DNA of 64,000 bases, from NCBI GenBank assembly GCA_036250225.1, contig JAPZLL010000007.1, forward strand, positions 930,001-994,000. The letters run 5' to 3'. The DNA is from Cercophora sp. LCS_1. Taxonomy: Eukaryota > Ascomycota > Sordariomycetes > Sordariales > Lasiosphaeriaceae. Below the pieces are notes generated by a model. It saw only the letters and a list, made by a program, of their open reading frames with translations, ran no database searches and had not been told where the DNA came from. Positions 1-10,047 of this stretch are shown here, piece after piece (the first letter of the stretch is position 1; every line of letters begins with the position of its first letter). The position numbers and the translations under genes were made by a program.

Positions 1-468
1 CAGCATCTCAACCACCAACTTCCCGTCGCCCGTAGCCTTGGAAATCGGCCCCTCGCCCACAAACGTCCCCGTATGTAGCTCATCAGCCCCAATCACTAAC
101 ACCGACCTCGTTGGCGCCGCATCACCCGCTGAATATGCCCTCGTGACCGCGCTGTCGACACCGGCCTGGCTTCCATCTCCATTGTACGTCTGCCAGGCGC
201 CATAGCCGACGAGCGCCGAGATGAGAGCAACCGACGTCCGGCGGAGATACATCGAGGAGCGCAGGGGCTCGGTAGCGAGCGGGCGGATGCTGCGGACAAT
301 CGAGGTCGAAGAGAAGGTACGGAAGCTGTGAACCGAAGGCTTGGATGAAGGGAACGTTGGATGATGCAGCAGGTGATGGGGAGCACCACGACGGCTAGCG
401 GCGAGACGGAAGCTCCGGGCGGTGCATTGGAGGGTAGTTCGGAGGGCTTTAACTGCTGCGCGGTGCAT
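1..468 (-). CDS. N-terminal part of a mitochondrial membrane protein, possibly PTC5-like PP2C phosphatase (runs off left edge)
   Basis: The frame opens at an ATG whose complement is 466-468 (context CCACC-ATG) and stays open for 156 codons to base 1, so the C-terminal part is missing. The first ~70 residues are rich in Arg, Ser, His and Ala with almost no acid, as expected of a mitochondrial targeting sequence. A hydrophobic segment (SVALISALVGYGAW) follows at about residues 77-90. After it come the phrases VLVIGADELHTGTF and KLVVEML. From memory these resemble the linker before the phosphatase core of fungal mitochondrial PP2C proteins (S. cerevisiae Ptc5, pyruvate dehydrogenase phosphatase). 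No catalytic motif lies inside the window, so the enzyme call is tentative. The mitochondrial membrane location is better supported. It is divergent from the candidate PEX39 gene, with about 600 bp between the two start codons. Confidence 0.5.
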   Translation of the reverse strand, partial: MHRAAVKALRTTLQCTARSFRLAASRRGAPHHLLHHPTFPSSKPSVHSFRTFSSTSIVRSIRPLATEPLRSSMYLRRTSVALISALVGYGAWQTYNGDGSQAGVDSAVTRAYSAGDAAPTRSVLVIGADELHTGTFVGEGPISKATGDGKLVVEML

Positions 469-1071
469 GGTGGTCCCCTCGAGCCGTTTCGAGAAACGGA
501 TGGAGTTTGAGAGTTGACGAGTGTGTGAGGGAGAGGTTGGATTCAGGCCGAGCGCCAAGTATCACACGCTGTGGCACAGTGTTCGGTGCTTGTCGATCCA
601 AGTTGAAGTTGCAAGTATGCCGCGACAGAAAAACGAGGAGAGGTGCCCAAGAAATATGGGTTTCTTATCTCCTCTTCTCAAGAGCAAACACTCTGCAGTG
701 TCCCTCAATCCCAGGGCAAAATTGCACATCCGCAAGGCAACTGCCCGGTATCACAGCAGTCGACAAGTCGCACGGTGTAAACTGGCCCGTGCACAATCCC
801 CGAATCAGGTCAGTCCTGCCCGCCTGCAGTGGATGCCACCTAGCCGGGCCAGGCCAGGCCAGCGGAACCCCTCCGACCCCACGGGCGGGAAGCTCCCCGG
901 ATTTCACATGTGACGCTTTCGCTCCGCCGGTATCAACAACAAAACAAACCCGCGCCATCCGCCATCCGCCATCCATCCCCTTAACATCCACCCAAACCAC
1001 ATTACAACCAGCGCACATCACCAATTCCAAATACACACCCAACGCCGACTACCAAAACCGTCACAACAACA

Positions 1072-1761
1072 ATGGCAAGCCCCCCAATCCCAATTCCAAC
1101 CCCGCAACCCTCCATGTCCCCCGCAGAACTCGACATCTTCTTCCGCAAATTCAACGACTATCCCTGGCTCCGCGACCGCCCCTTCCTCCAAGCCCTCCTC
1201 CCAACCGTGGGCCCCCAAACTGCAACTCCCTTCACGCGGCCCACCGCCCTGTCATTAACCCTCCAGGCCCGCATCTGGTGGTTCAGCACACGCTTCGCAA
1301 CAACCATCGACCGAACCCTCTACGAGACCTGGTCGACCACACACCCATCACAAGTCGATGCGCAGCTCCTTGACAAAATCACCCAGATCCAGAAACAGTT
1401 GGTACGAGCAGAAGAGGAGGAGAGTCAATTACCAGCGTGGATGGTATCTGCTCCGAAAAAGGTGGATCTCGGTGTTAAAGCGGATGATGGCGATGTGAGG
1501 GACAGCGATGGGAATGGGAATGGGAATGAGAAGGCGCCGTACCCGGCGCATTTTCAAGCGATTATTGAGGCTGTGACGACGGGGAAGCCGGTGGAGGGGG
1601 TGAGGGAGATACCGAATACGGTTGTGAGGAAGGAGGGGATCACGGCTGTTGGGAAGATGCAGGCGCCGCGGAAGCCGTGGGAGAGGCAACGGAGTGAGAT
1701 TGGAGGGCTGGTGGAGAGGGAGTTTCCGCCTGTGGGGGAGGAGACGACGGCTGGACCGTGA
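1072..1761 (+). CDS. Candidate peroxin PEX39 (KPWE-motif protein), single exon
   Basis: A 229-residue single-exon frame starts at an ATG in a good context (ACAACA-ATG). The N-terminal third is Pro-rich and then has a conserved-looking helix with FFRKFNDYPWLRDRPFL (about residues 25-41). The middle is acidic and low in complexity (DGDVRDSDGNGNGNEK). Near the C-terminus is an isolated K-P-W-E motif at about residues 201-204, within APRKPWERQ. A conserved [R/K]PWE motif is the signature reported for PEX39 (yeast Yjr012c, human C6ORF226), a cytosolic factor that helps PEX7 import PTS2 proteins into peroxisomes. There is no signal peptide or membrane segment, which fits a cytosolic protein. The assignment rests on the motif, size and layout, not on an alignment. 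The alternative is an unnamed fungal protein. Confidence 0.6.
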   Translation: MASPPIPIPTPQPSMSPAELDIFFRKFNDYPWLRDRPFLQALLPTVGPQTATPFTRPTALSLTLQARIWWFSTRFATTIDRTLYETWSTTHPSQVDAQLLDKITQIQKQLVRAEEEESQLPAWMVSAPKKVDLGVKADDGDVRDSDGNGNGNEKAPYPAHFQAIIEAVTTGKPVEGVREIPNTVVRKEGITAVGKMQAPRKPWERQRSEIGGLVEREFPPVGEETTAGP

Positions 1762-2097
1762 GGATGGGTAGAGGTTAGAAGGTTTGAAGTTAAGAGGGGT
1801 GGGCGTGGTCTGTATTGACCGCCCTGGAGCTCGATAGACCGCGGAGAATGTCTCGCGCTTAATGATATCAGGTCCAGCATCTTCGACACAAATACTTCGT
1901 ATTTACCACCGCCGCCGCACCGTCTCTTACTCCCGGATATGTACAAACTCCCCATAGAGCGAAAACTACAAACGGAACAAGAGAAAACGGGAGCTGCCAA
2001 CAGAAAAGATATAGACAATCTCTCTCTTCCCCTTTTGACACCCGTTCTATCGCTTTTACGGGAGTCATGACATTGCTTTTCTTCCCCTTCAACCTCC

Positions 2098-4608
2098 TCA
2101 TGCACCGTAGGCGACCTGCCCCATTGGCCTGTCCTCCTCCATCCCCGGCGCCATAAAGTTTGTTCGCGGGTCTCCAGTCTCCTTTGCCGCTGAGCAGCGA
2201 GCCATTGTGGGGGAGCTATTATCGTAATTAGCTTGATATTTCACATATAACAAGGGAAGCATACCTTCTGGAAATGACGTCAGTAAAGTAGAAATTCTCA
2301 AACACCTTCTTCAGGGGATCCCCAGTCGACTTGGCACCCTTGTTCTGATCAACGAGCTGCACCTTGCTGAGCTGCTTGAGAGCAACTGGCTCAACAACAT
2401 CGTAGGCAGCCAGCGCAGGGCTGATCTCCACCATGCGGTCCCTAAGCTGAGCAAGGTCATCGTACGGCAGAGGAGCGCCGAGGAACTCGCTGGCAGCACG
2501 GATAATCTTCCAGTCGGTGCGAGAAGCGCCGGGAAGAGAGGTAGCAGCCCGAGTGGTCTGGACGCGGCCCTCGGTGTTGACATAGGTGCCAGCCTTCTCG
2601 GTGTACGCGGCGCCGGGGAGGACAATATCAGCAATCTCGGCGCCCTTGTCACCGTGGTGGCCCTGGTAGACGATGAAAGCGTCCTTGGGAATGTCGGCCG
2701 GGTTGAACTCGTCAGCACCAAGGAGCCAAACGAACTTGGGCTTGGTCTCAGCGACGGCGGTCGAGGGCACAACAAAACCGACCTCAAAGGCGCCCACTCT
2801 AGAAGCAGCACGCTGGAGGACGTTATAGCCGTTCCACTCCTCGGTCTGGAAGTTGGCATTCTTCTCGACGAAACCGCCAACAAGCTCGTAGAAAGCCTTG
2901 GCATCAGGGTGATCCGTGACGCCAGAGCCCACAATGATCATGGGGTTCTTCGCAGACTGGAGCTTCTTGCCAAAGTCACCGGCCAACGCCTTCTTGAGGG
3001 CAGCATAATCGGTGCCAAGGTGCTCAAACTCGAAGGTCGAGTCCCAGGCCTCACCAACAGCGGCAACCTCAAGATCAGAGCGGAGCCACTGTTTCCTGAT
3101 ACGGGCGTTCAGAACAGCAGCCTCGTGTCTTGGGTTGGTGCCAACAAGAAGAATGACATCAGCAGACTCGATACCCCAGATCTTCGAATTGAAGAGGTAG
3201 TTGGACCGCACATCAACACCGTGGGCGATAGGCTGGCTGCCGCCGGGCTGGTCAAGGGCGAGGTTCTCCGATCCGAGTTTGTTGGCAAGATCCTTCATGG
3301 CGACCAGGGACTCAACCTCAGTCAGGGGACCAGCAATCACCTTGAACTCGTCGCCCTTGGGCGCCAGAGTCTGGTAGGCGTGGCCGATCTCGGTGAGGGC
3401 CTGCTCCCAGGTGGCGGGCTCAAACTTTCCTTCCCTGCGCACCAGAGGGATGGTGAGGCGCTGGGTCTTGAGACCATCGCAAGCGAAGCGGGTTTTGTCG
3501 TTGATCCATTCCTCGTTCACGTCGTCGTTGAGGCGGGGGAGGACACGCATGACTTCAAGACCGCGCGAATCCACGCGAATGCTGGAGCCAAGGGCGTCGT
3601 GGACATCGATAGACTCGGTGCGCTTAAGCTCCCATGGTCGTGCGCGGAAAGCGTAGGGCTTGGATGTGAGGGCTCCGACGGGGCAGAGATCGATAACGTT
3701 GCCAGACAACTCGCTGTCGAGGTTCTTCTCGAGATAGGTGCCAATCTGGAGGTCGTTGCCACGTCCTGTCGAGCCCAGCTCGGGGGCGCCCGCAACGTCG
3801 TTCGCAAACCGCACACACCTCGTGCACTGAATACACCTGTTCATTGAGGTCTTGATAAGGGGGCCCATATTCTTGTCCTCAACCGCACGCTTGCCGCCAA
3901 TCTCGTGGAAGCGTCCTCGGTCAGCGCCGTAACGCATCGACTGGTCCTGGAGATCGCACTCGCCACCCTGATCGCAGATAGGGCAATCCAAAGGATGGTT
4001 TGCGAGGAGGAACTCCATGACGCCCTCGCGAGCCTTGTGTGTCAACGGAGAGTTGGTCTTGACGACCATACCAGCTTGTACGGGCCATGCACACGACGCG
4101 ACGGGCTTCGGGGCGCGCTCCACTTCGACCAAGCACATACGGCAGTTTCCAGCAATCATGAGCTTTCTATTGAGGGATATCGTCAGTGTGTGTGCCCGCG
4201 GCTGGGGACTCGGAGCGACCGCGATCGACATACTCATGGTAGCAGTATCTGTATTCCAGTTAGCAATGGCCATCTTCACAAGCTCCGGGGCACTGCATCG
4301 TACCTGGGAATCGTAACACCGGCCTTTTCGCAGGCTTGGATCAGCGCGGATCCAGCTGTTTTGCGGTCAGTGAGTGCCACACGCCATCGCTCGGTCGGTA
4401 TTGCCTACCCTCGATCGACACCTTCTTTCCATCTGCAGATAGTCAGCACAATTGAGGCCCCCAATGGCATCGACGGGCGCGGATGCTCACCGATTGTGAG
4501 CTCGACCTCGGCGGGTCGCTGAGCTGTCGCCGAGAAAGCCCGGCTGGCCGCGCCGGCCTGGTGTCTGCCGGTCCGCCAAGCCGAACGAGCCAATGTCTGC
4601 CTCAACAT
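2098..4608 (-). CDS. nuo78: NADH:ubiquinone oxidoreductase 75/78 kDa subunit (complex I), six exons
   Basis: This is the iron-sulfur subunit of mitochondrial complex I that carries electrons between the NADH module and the matrix arm. Exons on the minus strand are 4491-4608, 4409-4432, 4304-4355, 4234-4248, 2265-4166 and 2098-2215, giving 742 residues, the usual length. The N-terminus is an Arg/Ala-rich presequence (MLRQTLARSAWRTGR). The ferredoxin-type [2Fe-2S] ligands lie in YCYHE and GNCRMC. Further cluster ligands lie in HPLDCPICDQGGEC, CIQCTRC and DLCPVGAL. The molybdopterin-oxidoreductase-like domain follows (VGTNPRHEAAVLNARIRKQW). The C-terminus ends in EEDRPMGQVAYGA. Exon 4 is only 15 nt and exon 2 only 24 nt, yet both are needed to rebuild the conserved ferredoxin fold in frame. 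All splice sites are GT-AG. A CCAATCAG box lies upstream at 4755-4762. Confidence 0.97.
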
Positions 4609-4754
4609 GGTGCCGTCTTGACGGAGGGTGAGAGGGGAGAGGAGATGGGGCGAGTGGCGGAGACTCGAAGCTCTTTCTATGACGGTTTGCGTGGTGGTTG
4701 AAGCGTCGATTGAACGTCGCCCGGAAGAACCAGGAGCTAGCGTCGCTTAGCCGG

Positions 4755-4762
4755 CCAATCAG
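4755..4762. promoter_or_regulatory. CCAATCAG box upstream of nuo78
   Basis: CCAATCAG is read on the plus strand about 150 bp upstream of the nuo78 start codon. CCAATCA is the core bound by the HAP/CCAAT-binding complex of filamentous fungi, which controls respiratory genes. The same eight bases occur upstream of cyc-1 in this window. Confidence 0.5.
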
Positions 4763-5174
4763 AGCGCGCAATTTGTAAGCCCGATTCTATAAATCCTGAG
4801 AGCTTGGCCCCTCCACCTCTTCTTGATTTTTTCTTTCCTCAATTGTACACGGGCACTTATTGTAGGACATGCTTGCGCTGCATTTCGGCCTCGCGTCGCA
4901 ATTGCAATTCCACCAAGCCTTCCTCTATCATGTGTCCAAAACCAAGTTTTTGGCGCCGTTTATGGATGCATGTGAGACGCCTTTGGCATCTTTGATCAAT
5001 GCCTCTTACCGCCGGCCGCTACATTCCCGTGACATGCACATTGGCCTTGAAGTTGAACAACTGCTGAAACGGAACAGACATAAACTGTGCCCAATGGCGA
5101 TGTTTTTCGCTACACTGAAATGTATAAGGTCTTCAGGCTTATTACTACTTCCGTTCATGGTCGATCCTCGTACC

Positions 5175-5333
5175 TTATTCAACCTTGACATGGATCACTT
5201 CCTCTTCCTCCACCTTAATGTCTACTTCCACTTCATCCTCCATCTTGAAATCCTCTTCCTCGATCCTGATATCCATTTCGTCCTCCATTTCAATATCCTC
5301 TCCGTCCTCAATCTTGATATCCACTTCATCCTC
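5175..5333 (-). other. Acidic repeat-coding open frame downstream of the 224-residue gene, possible unplaced 3' exon
   Basis: On the minus strand 52 codons read as repeated acidic units around DI(K/R)(I/V)E (EDEVDIKIEDGED, MDIRIEEED, VDIKVEEEE) and end in TAA. Immediately before the first GAG is TTTAG, which could serve as a splice acceptor but is also an in-frame stop. I found no convincing donor that joins it in phase to the frame ending at 5418. It is either a 3' exon of that gene, a separate small product, or a decayed repeat. The underlying DNA repeats a unit of about 30-36 bp containing GATATC(A)AG(G)AT. Confidence 0.35.
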
Positions 5334-5417
5334 CTAAATCTTGATTCTTTTCCCTTCGCGCTCCTCACTCCCCCCGCCCGGCTCATCATCGCATTCATGC
5401 TCAAGGGTCGGCCGACT

Positions 5418-6092
5418 CTATCTTTGGCCAGGCGCAAGTTCCCGCTCCGCAGGCCGCAAGCCCGCACGAGCCTGTGCCCCGATCTCCTTCTCAAGACGAT
5501 CCAGATAGTCCTGCTTGACACCCTTCATGTGCGCCTCGTAACCCTCCATCTCAACGACGCCACGCTGTATCAAGGTCATCAATTCCTCGACGGCGAGTTC
5601 GCGGGGAGTCAGTGTCAAAGGCAACGCCCGGTTCATATCCAGCGGCGGTATGTTTTTGACATTGTAATCCATGCCTGGTTCGGCCTTAGCTTCCATGTTT
5701 CGAATCACGGCGTCGGCCACGCGCGGATCAGCCTCGGTCCGGCTGACAGAAAACCCCGTCTCAGCCTCTCGCTCCTTGGCTATGGCGATAATCCGCTCCT
5801 TTTCGCGCTGAAACATGTACATAAAATTCTCCTTGACGCCCTTCTCGTGGAGGTCGATGCTCTCCAGGATGCGGCGTAACCGCGTTGCCCTGTCCCGGGC
5901 GGGTTCGAGGAAGCGCTCAAACATGGCATCGTCGAATGGGACGAAAATTGCCGGGACGATGTTGTTGAGAGGCGGTATGCTATCCGAGGGCTTGGGTGCA
6001 GGTTCCGGGCCAGGAGTGGCAATCGGCGTTTGTAGGCCTGATGATGTTCTCCGTTGTGCTCCCCGTGGGCCGGTGGGCGGTCTAAACGCCAT
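5418..6092 (-). CDS. Unknown protein, 224 residues, helical and charged
   Basis: I do not recognise this protein. I chose the ATG at 6090-6092 (context ATCAAAA-ATG-GCG), giving MAFRPPTGPRG. The frame is open five codons further upstream but only from a GTG. The first ~40 residues are Pro/Thr/Ser-rich and probably disordered. Residues 45-130 form a long charged amphipathic segment (PFDDAMFERFLEPARDRATR, then EKGVKENFMYMFQREKER) likely to be helical or coiled coil. A second helical block follows the Pro-rich PPLDMNRALPLTLTPRE (about 160-215). There is no signal peptide or membrane segment. The clean frame and typical codon use argue that it is real. An acidic repeat frame lies 85 bp beyond the stop and could belong to it through an unrecognised intron. 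Confidence 0.65.
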   Translation of the reverse strand: MAFRPPTGPRGAQRRTSSGLQTPIATPGPEPAPKPSDSIPPLNNIVPAIFVPFDDAMFERFLEPARDRATRLRRILESIDLHEKGVKENFMYMFQREKERIIAIAKEREAETGFSVSRTEADPRVADAVIRNMEAKAEPGMDYNVKNIPPLDMNRALPLTLTPRELAVEELMTLIQRGVVEMEGYEAHMKGVKQDYLDRLEKEIGAQARAGLRPAERELAPGQR

Positions 6093-7968
6093 TTTTGATG
6101 CTGGCACCTAAGAAAACCAATGTTTGACAGGACAAGCTCGGCGTCGGCCCGTCATCTGGGTGGGAAGAAGGTTCCCGTCAACAGACCGCGGTGGGTGCGT
6201 CGTAGCTTCCAGCTGGGTTAGTCCAAAACTCATAATGTTGGGAATGGAAGGCGCACACTGTCATTTAAGTATTTGCCTTCAATTAGGTTTCGAGTCCCAA
6301 ACTTTCATTCTCGCCCCGAACACCCAACATTTTCCAAGGTCAAGATTCCCGTGTGAAAACTGAAGTCCAAGAAGGTGAGGCATCACACGTCGCCGAGTGC
6401 CAAGCACCCACATTGCCAGCTGACAGAACGTTTGCCAGTGCCACCGACTCCCAGATCACTCTCCCATCCAGCCCGACACACCGTCGTCTCCACGCTGAAA
6501 TATACAATTGCTGTTAGACGACGCCCACGATGTGCCTGGCCTAGAGATACCACCCAGATTGTGGGCACCCCTGGGTTTGGGATCCCACGCTCCTCAACCT
6601 GCGCTTTGGCTCGGCGCCAGAACCCGAATGCTTCCTGTACCCACGCTGCGTCCCTACATTGGAGCCCAAGGACCAGCTCAACACCGGCCACGGCGGAAGG
6701 GTCTGCGAAATCCAGAAAGAAAAAGCCACGGAGAAGCCAGGAGAGACGGAGAAGCCAGGAGAGACGGAGAAGCCAGGAGAAATGGCCACGAAGAAGCCAG
6801 GGGGGCGCTTCAATGGCTATCTTTTCAACTCTAGTGGACAGAAAGCAGATCGGCCCTCCGAGAGCGAGAAGAAGACATGAATTGTACTGCAGCACGATGT
6901 AGGCAAAACCAAAACCGGTGAGAGGCACGAGGGCGCTCACCGCTAGCGCTGCTTTGGCTGCGCGGATCCAATACCGTTACACAGCGACTCGGGTGAGCAA
7001 GGTTACTCGGACGAAGTATGGGAACGCGATTGTAGACTGCCCCAGCCCCGGTGGGAGAGCGATTCATCTTGGGAGGGGCCTCGGCCATCACTGTTCTTCA
7101 CATTAGCGTTTCATTTACTGCTCCATCACAGTGTCAATGAACATTCTTGTTTCTCAAGCGGGCAGTTTTCCGGTGACAAGTAGAGTCGTTTTCTCGTCCC
7201 CGTGTCACCGCTTCCGAGTGTTGCTTCGGACCAGACTCCAGCCCCGCTGCGGCAAAGCCGGTGATAGCCCTTCCCCTTCACTTCTAGACGCTGGCAATGC
7301 CCTGGGACCAGATTCCCACCACTTCCCAGCACATTCAGACCCTCGACCCGAGGAGCAACTCACAGCTTCGCCATCAAGCCGCGACGCCTAACAGTGCCAT
7401 CCTAAAGCAAGAAACGGCGGTCAGAACTTCTGGCTCTTGAGATAACCGCTGCATATTACCGAGGCAGCAGATTGGAAATTCCGCTCTCTGGAATGACATT
7501 AGTGAACGTGTTACAGCTTGGGCGGTGAACCCGACAAAGTTGAAACGAAGCACTTGGGACGAGATGAGACCGTAAACGGCTATCTCGACTGCGCGTACAA
7601 AGAGAGCAGACCAGATATGAGCTAGCCGTCAACCTCTCTCTAAGGTTGCTCATAGGGGCGTCGGCTCCGTTGTCTGATATGATAGCATGTATCATGATCT
7701 TTCTGAAGGGCCTTCCAAAATAGAGCGGTTAGGATGTTGGGTCGAGAAACTGCCCAGTGAAGCACGACTGAAGTACCACCTAGAGGAGCAGAAAGAGGGC
7801 GTCCTCCCCGGGCTTTTGGCAGCATAATTTCCCACCATCAGCGCCATCGTCCACCTCCACCACCTCTCAAAAAAACCAATACTTCACCGCCTACAGCACC
7901 TGTGTCATCACAGCCAACGCTTCCAATAAAACCCACACACGAATACACCACTTGCCACCATCACAAGA
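6093..7968. other. Gene-poor spacer, 1.9 kb
   Basis: Several open frames occur on both strands but none has family features, a good start context and consistent splice sites together. The only structure I can name is the 18-bp tandem repeat near 6731-6782. I see no tRNA, transposon ends or long inverted repeats. Confidence 0.5.
6731..6782. repeat. 18-bp tandem repeat, about 2.8 copies
   Basis: The unit GAGAAGCCAGGAGAGACG is repeated twice and followed by most of a third copy. In one plus-strand frame it reads EKPGET three times. Whether that frame is translated cannot be told from the sequence. Confidence 0.8.
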
Positions 7969-8175
7969 ATGGCTCTCAAAGACCCCAACCACGACACGGC
8001 GGCTAAAAATACCCAGGAGGAGATTGACAGGGAAGCGCAGGAGGCAGAGCAAGCGATGATCGACGCAGAGAATGCGGAATTTGAACGGCAACGAGAAGAA
8101 GAGGCAGAGCGAAATCGTCAGGCATTAGCGGATCTGCAGCGGAGGGCAAGGGATGGCAGGGCTCCGGCTTCGTAA
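7969..8175 (+). CDS. Small charged orphan protein, 68 residues
   Basis: A single-exon frame starts at an ATG in a strong fungal context (TCACAAGA-ATG-GCT), after a C/A-rich leader typical of fungal 5' UTRs. After ALKDPNHDTAAKNT the protein is almost entirely Glu, Arg, Gln and Ala (EEIDREAQEAEQAMIDAENA), which predicts one continuous helix or coiled coil. No family is recognised. A second gene of the same character starts 0.7 kb downstream at 8873. The leader style and composition are alike, so the two may be diverged tandem relatives. The gene could also be a lineage-specific or de novo open frame. Confidence 0.5.
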   Translation: MALKDPNHDTAAKNTQEEIDREAQEAEQAMIDAENAEFERQREEEAERNRQALADLQRRARDGRAPAS

Positions 8176-8872
8176 AGGCGACAAGCTGGATAAGGATTGG
8201 CTTTGCTTGCATTGACTTTTCAACTGGAGCCTGGGCTTCTTTCAGCTTGATGACACGGTATTGATTGAGGAGGATGCCTAGGCATTGTAGAAGTAAGGCT
8301 TTGACGGAGCGGAGGGGAAGGGGTTGGAAGCTTTTGTAAACTTGTCTACATTTGCCTTGAGTTTTATTACAATTTTCCCTTAATTTCTGAGGTATGGCTT
8401 GGAGATAGGTTGAAAATTAGCGTTTCGTTCCAACCATTGTGCCTTTTTCGTAGTTGTGAGGTCATGGAGCCAATATTTAGTGCCTCGATAAGTGTACGAG
8501 AGAAGCAAAAGGAGCAAATGAAGAAGAAGGTCTAACAAAAGCGGCGCAGGAATATGGGGTGGACAGCAAGTTGGATCGGCCCAGTGAGTAGAGTCAAGAC
8601 TCCGGAGAGTACAATGACGATTTGATCCAGAGGACCAAGGCATCCGACGTTAGGCATCTAATAACTTCCTTTATTTCCCCTGAGTTTGCTCTTAGTTGGG
8701 GCCAGTCACAACAAACCTGTGATGGTAATGACCCTCACAGCAGCAAACACACAAAACCCCGTATAATCTCTCTCCCATCCCTCAGGATCTCAATACACAA
8801 CAGAGACAACGCCAATAATTCAGACCAACAACACCTAACATCCCAACCCAACAGAAAAAAGCTAACAACAAA

Positions 8873-9441
8873 ATGGCCATCGTAACTCCCCCCTTCCTCA
8901 ACATCCCACCATTCTCACAGCAAAGCAGAATCGAGACAACACCAACTACCGCAACCAACGTCAACTCGAAGAACACCAACTCCAAGCCCGGGTAGAAGAG
9001 CGAGACAGACAAGCCCACCAACAGCGCGAAGCACAGCGCCGTCGACGCGAGGAGCAAGACCGCGCCCATCAGGAAGCCAACACTGACGAGAGACGACAGC
9101 AGCAAGTATGGGAGATCAGTGAGGAAGTGTCGCAGGACGTAGAGTTCGGAGAGACGGCGCAGGGACAGGTTCTACGGTTCAAAGATGAGCACGAACAGTT
9201 GGAATGGGAGCTTGACCGTATGGAACGGCGGCATCAGAACAGAGTAAAGTGGGATGAGTTGAACCAGGAGGAGTTGGAGCGGGTTCTTCAAGAGCATGCT
9301 CGTATGACGGAGGAGGAGAAGGAGCGGGAGCGGGAGAGGATAGAGCAGAGGGATAGGGAGTCTGATGAGAGGGCTTGGCGGTTGATTGAGGAGATGGAGA
9401 GGGAGAGAGCAGAGCAGGAGCTTCAGGGGAATGAGGCTTAG
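8873..9441 (+). CDS. Glu/Arg/Gln-rich coiled-coil orphan protein, 173 residues, with a 9-nt first exon
   Basis: The ATG at 8873 (ACAACAAA-ATG-GCC) is followed after nine bases by a GTAACT donor. The acceptor GCAG at 8925-8928 rejoins a frame open to 9441, so exons are 8873-8881 and 8929-9441 in phase 0. Without splicing the frame from this ATG stops within about 45 codons, while the downstream frame has no ATG for a long way, so the splice is the simplest reading. The product begins MAINRDNTNYRNQ and is an almost uninterrupted charged helix (EERDRQAHQQREAQRRREEQ, later EEEKERERERIEQRDRE). No known domain is visible. It lies in a cluster of three orphan genes between 7.9 and 11.0 kb. Expression data would be decisive for the tiny first exon. 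Confidence 0.55.
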
Positions 9442-9930
9442 AGGGGACGGCGTAGCGGTGGAGATTCGCGTCAGGATAGGTGGTCTCTTTTGTCAACAGG
9501 GGTTTTTAGTGATGGAGTCGCGAGTTTGGGGAACTCTTTCCCTTCTTGCCAAGGGTGGTTTCCTTTATGGCGCAAGGTGGGTGTCTGGCTTGCTCCTTCC
9601 CTAGAGAAGACTGCATCATGGAAACAATGGGAGGTGCCTCGCAGACACCCTGCCGGTGACTACATGTGATGCGAATACCGTGGAAATCACCTGGCATCTT
9701 TCCCATCAATTCACTTCATTCACTAAAACATGACGGTGACATCTCCATTATCCCCAAAGTCTATCTCATAGCAAGGCGCATTGGTTAGGGGCTGGATGGT
9801 AAGCAAACCATAGGAATCGTAAGCTTCATCCCACACCACAAAGGCATGTTGTCTAAAAGTGCCCAGGTACATCCAAGAGGTAACATTGCTAGACTGTTAA
9901 GTCTCGCATGAAATCAGCCCCGGACGCGCC

Positions 9931-9938
9931 ATATAAAA
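9931..9938 (+). promoter_or_regulatory. TATA-like box upstream of the 10048 gene
   Basis: TATAAAAA lies 117 bp before the start codon at 10048, a plausible distance for a fungal core promoter. A C/A-rich leader (ACATCCAACTTAACC) follows. Confidence 0.4.
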
Positions 9939-10047
9939 AGATCCGCCTCTCACAGCAGCCAAACATCCAACTTAACCATCTCAAGAACACACCAAGTCCA
10001 GCCGCCGCACACCGTTCACACAGCTCCAAGGCTGAGACGACATAAAA

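Noticed and set aside
2654..3847. 397-codon plus-strand open frame
   Set aside because: It lies entirely antisense to the large nuo78 exon, shows no family features, and arises from the GC-rich codon bias of the real gene.
4869..5879. 336-codon plus-strand frame rich in Leu, His and Phe
   Set aside because: It is the complement of the acidic repeat and of the 224-residue gene. The hydrophobic repeats are the reverse reading of Asp/Glu-rich codons.
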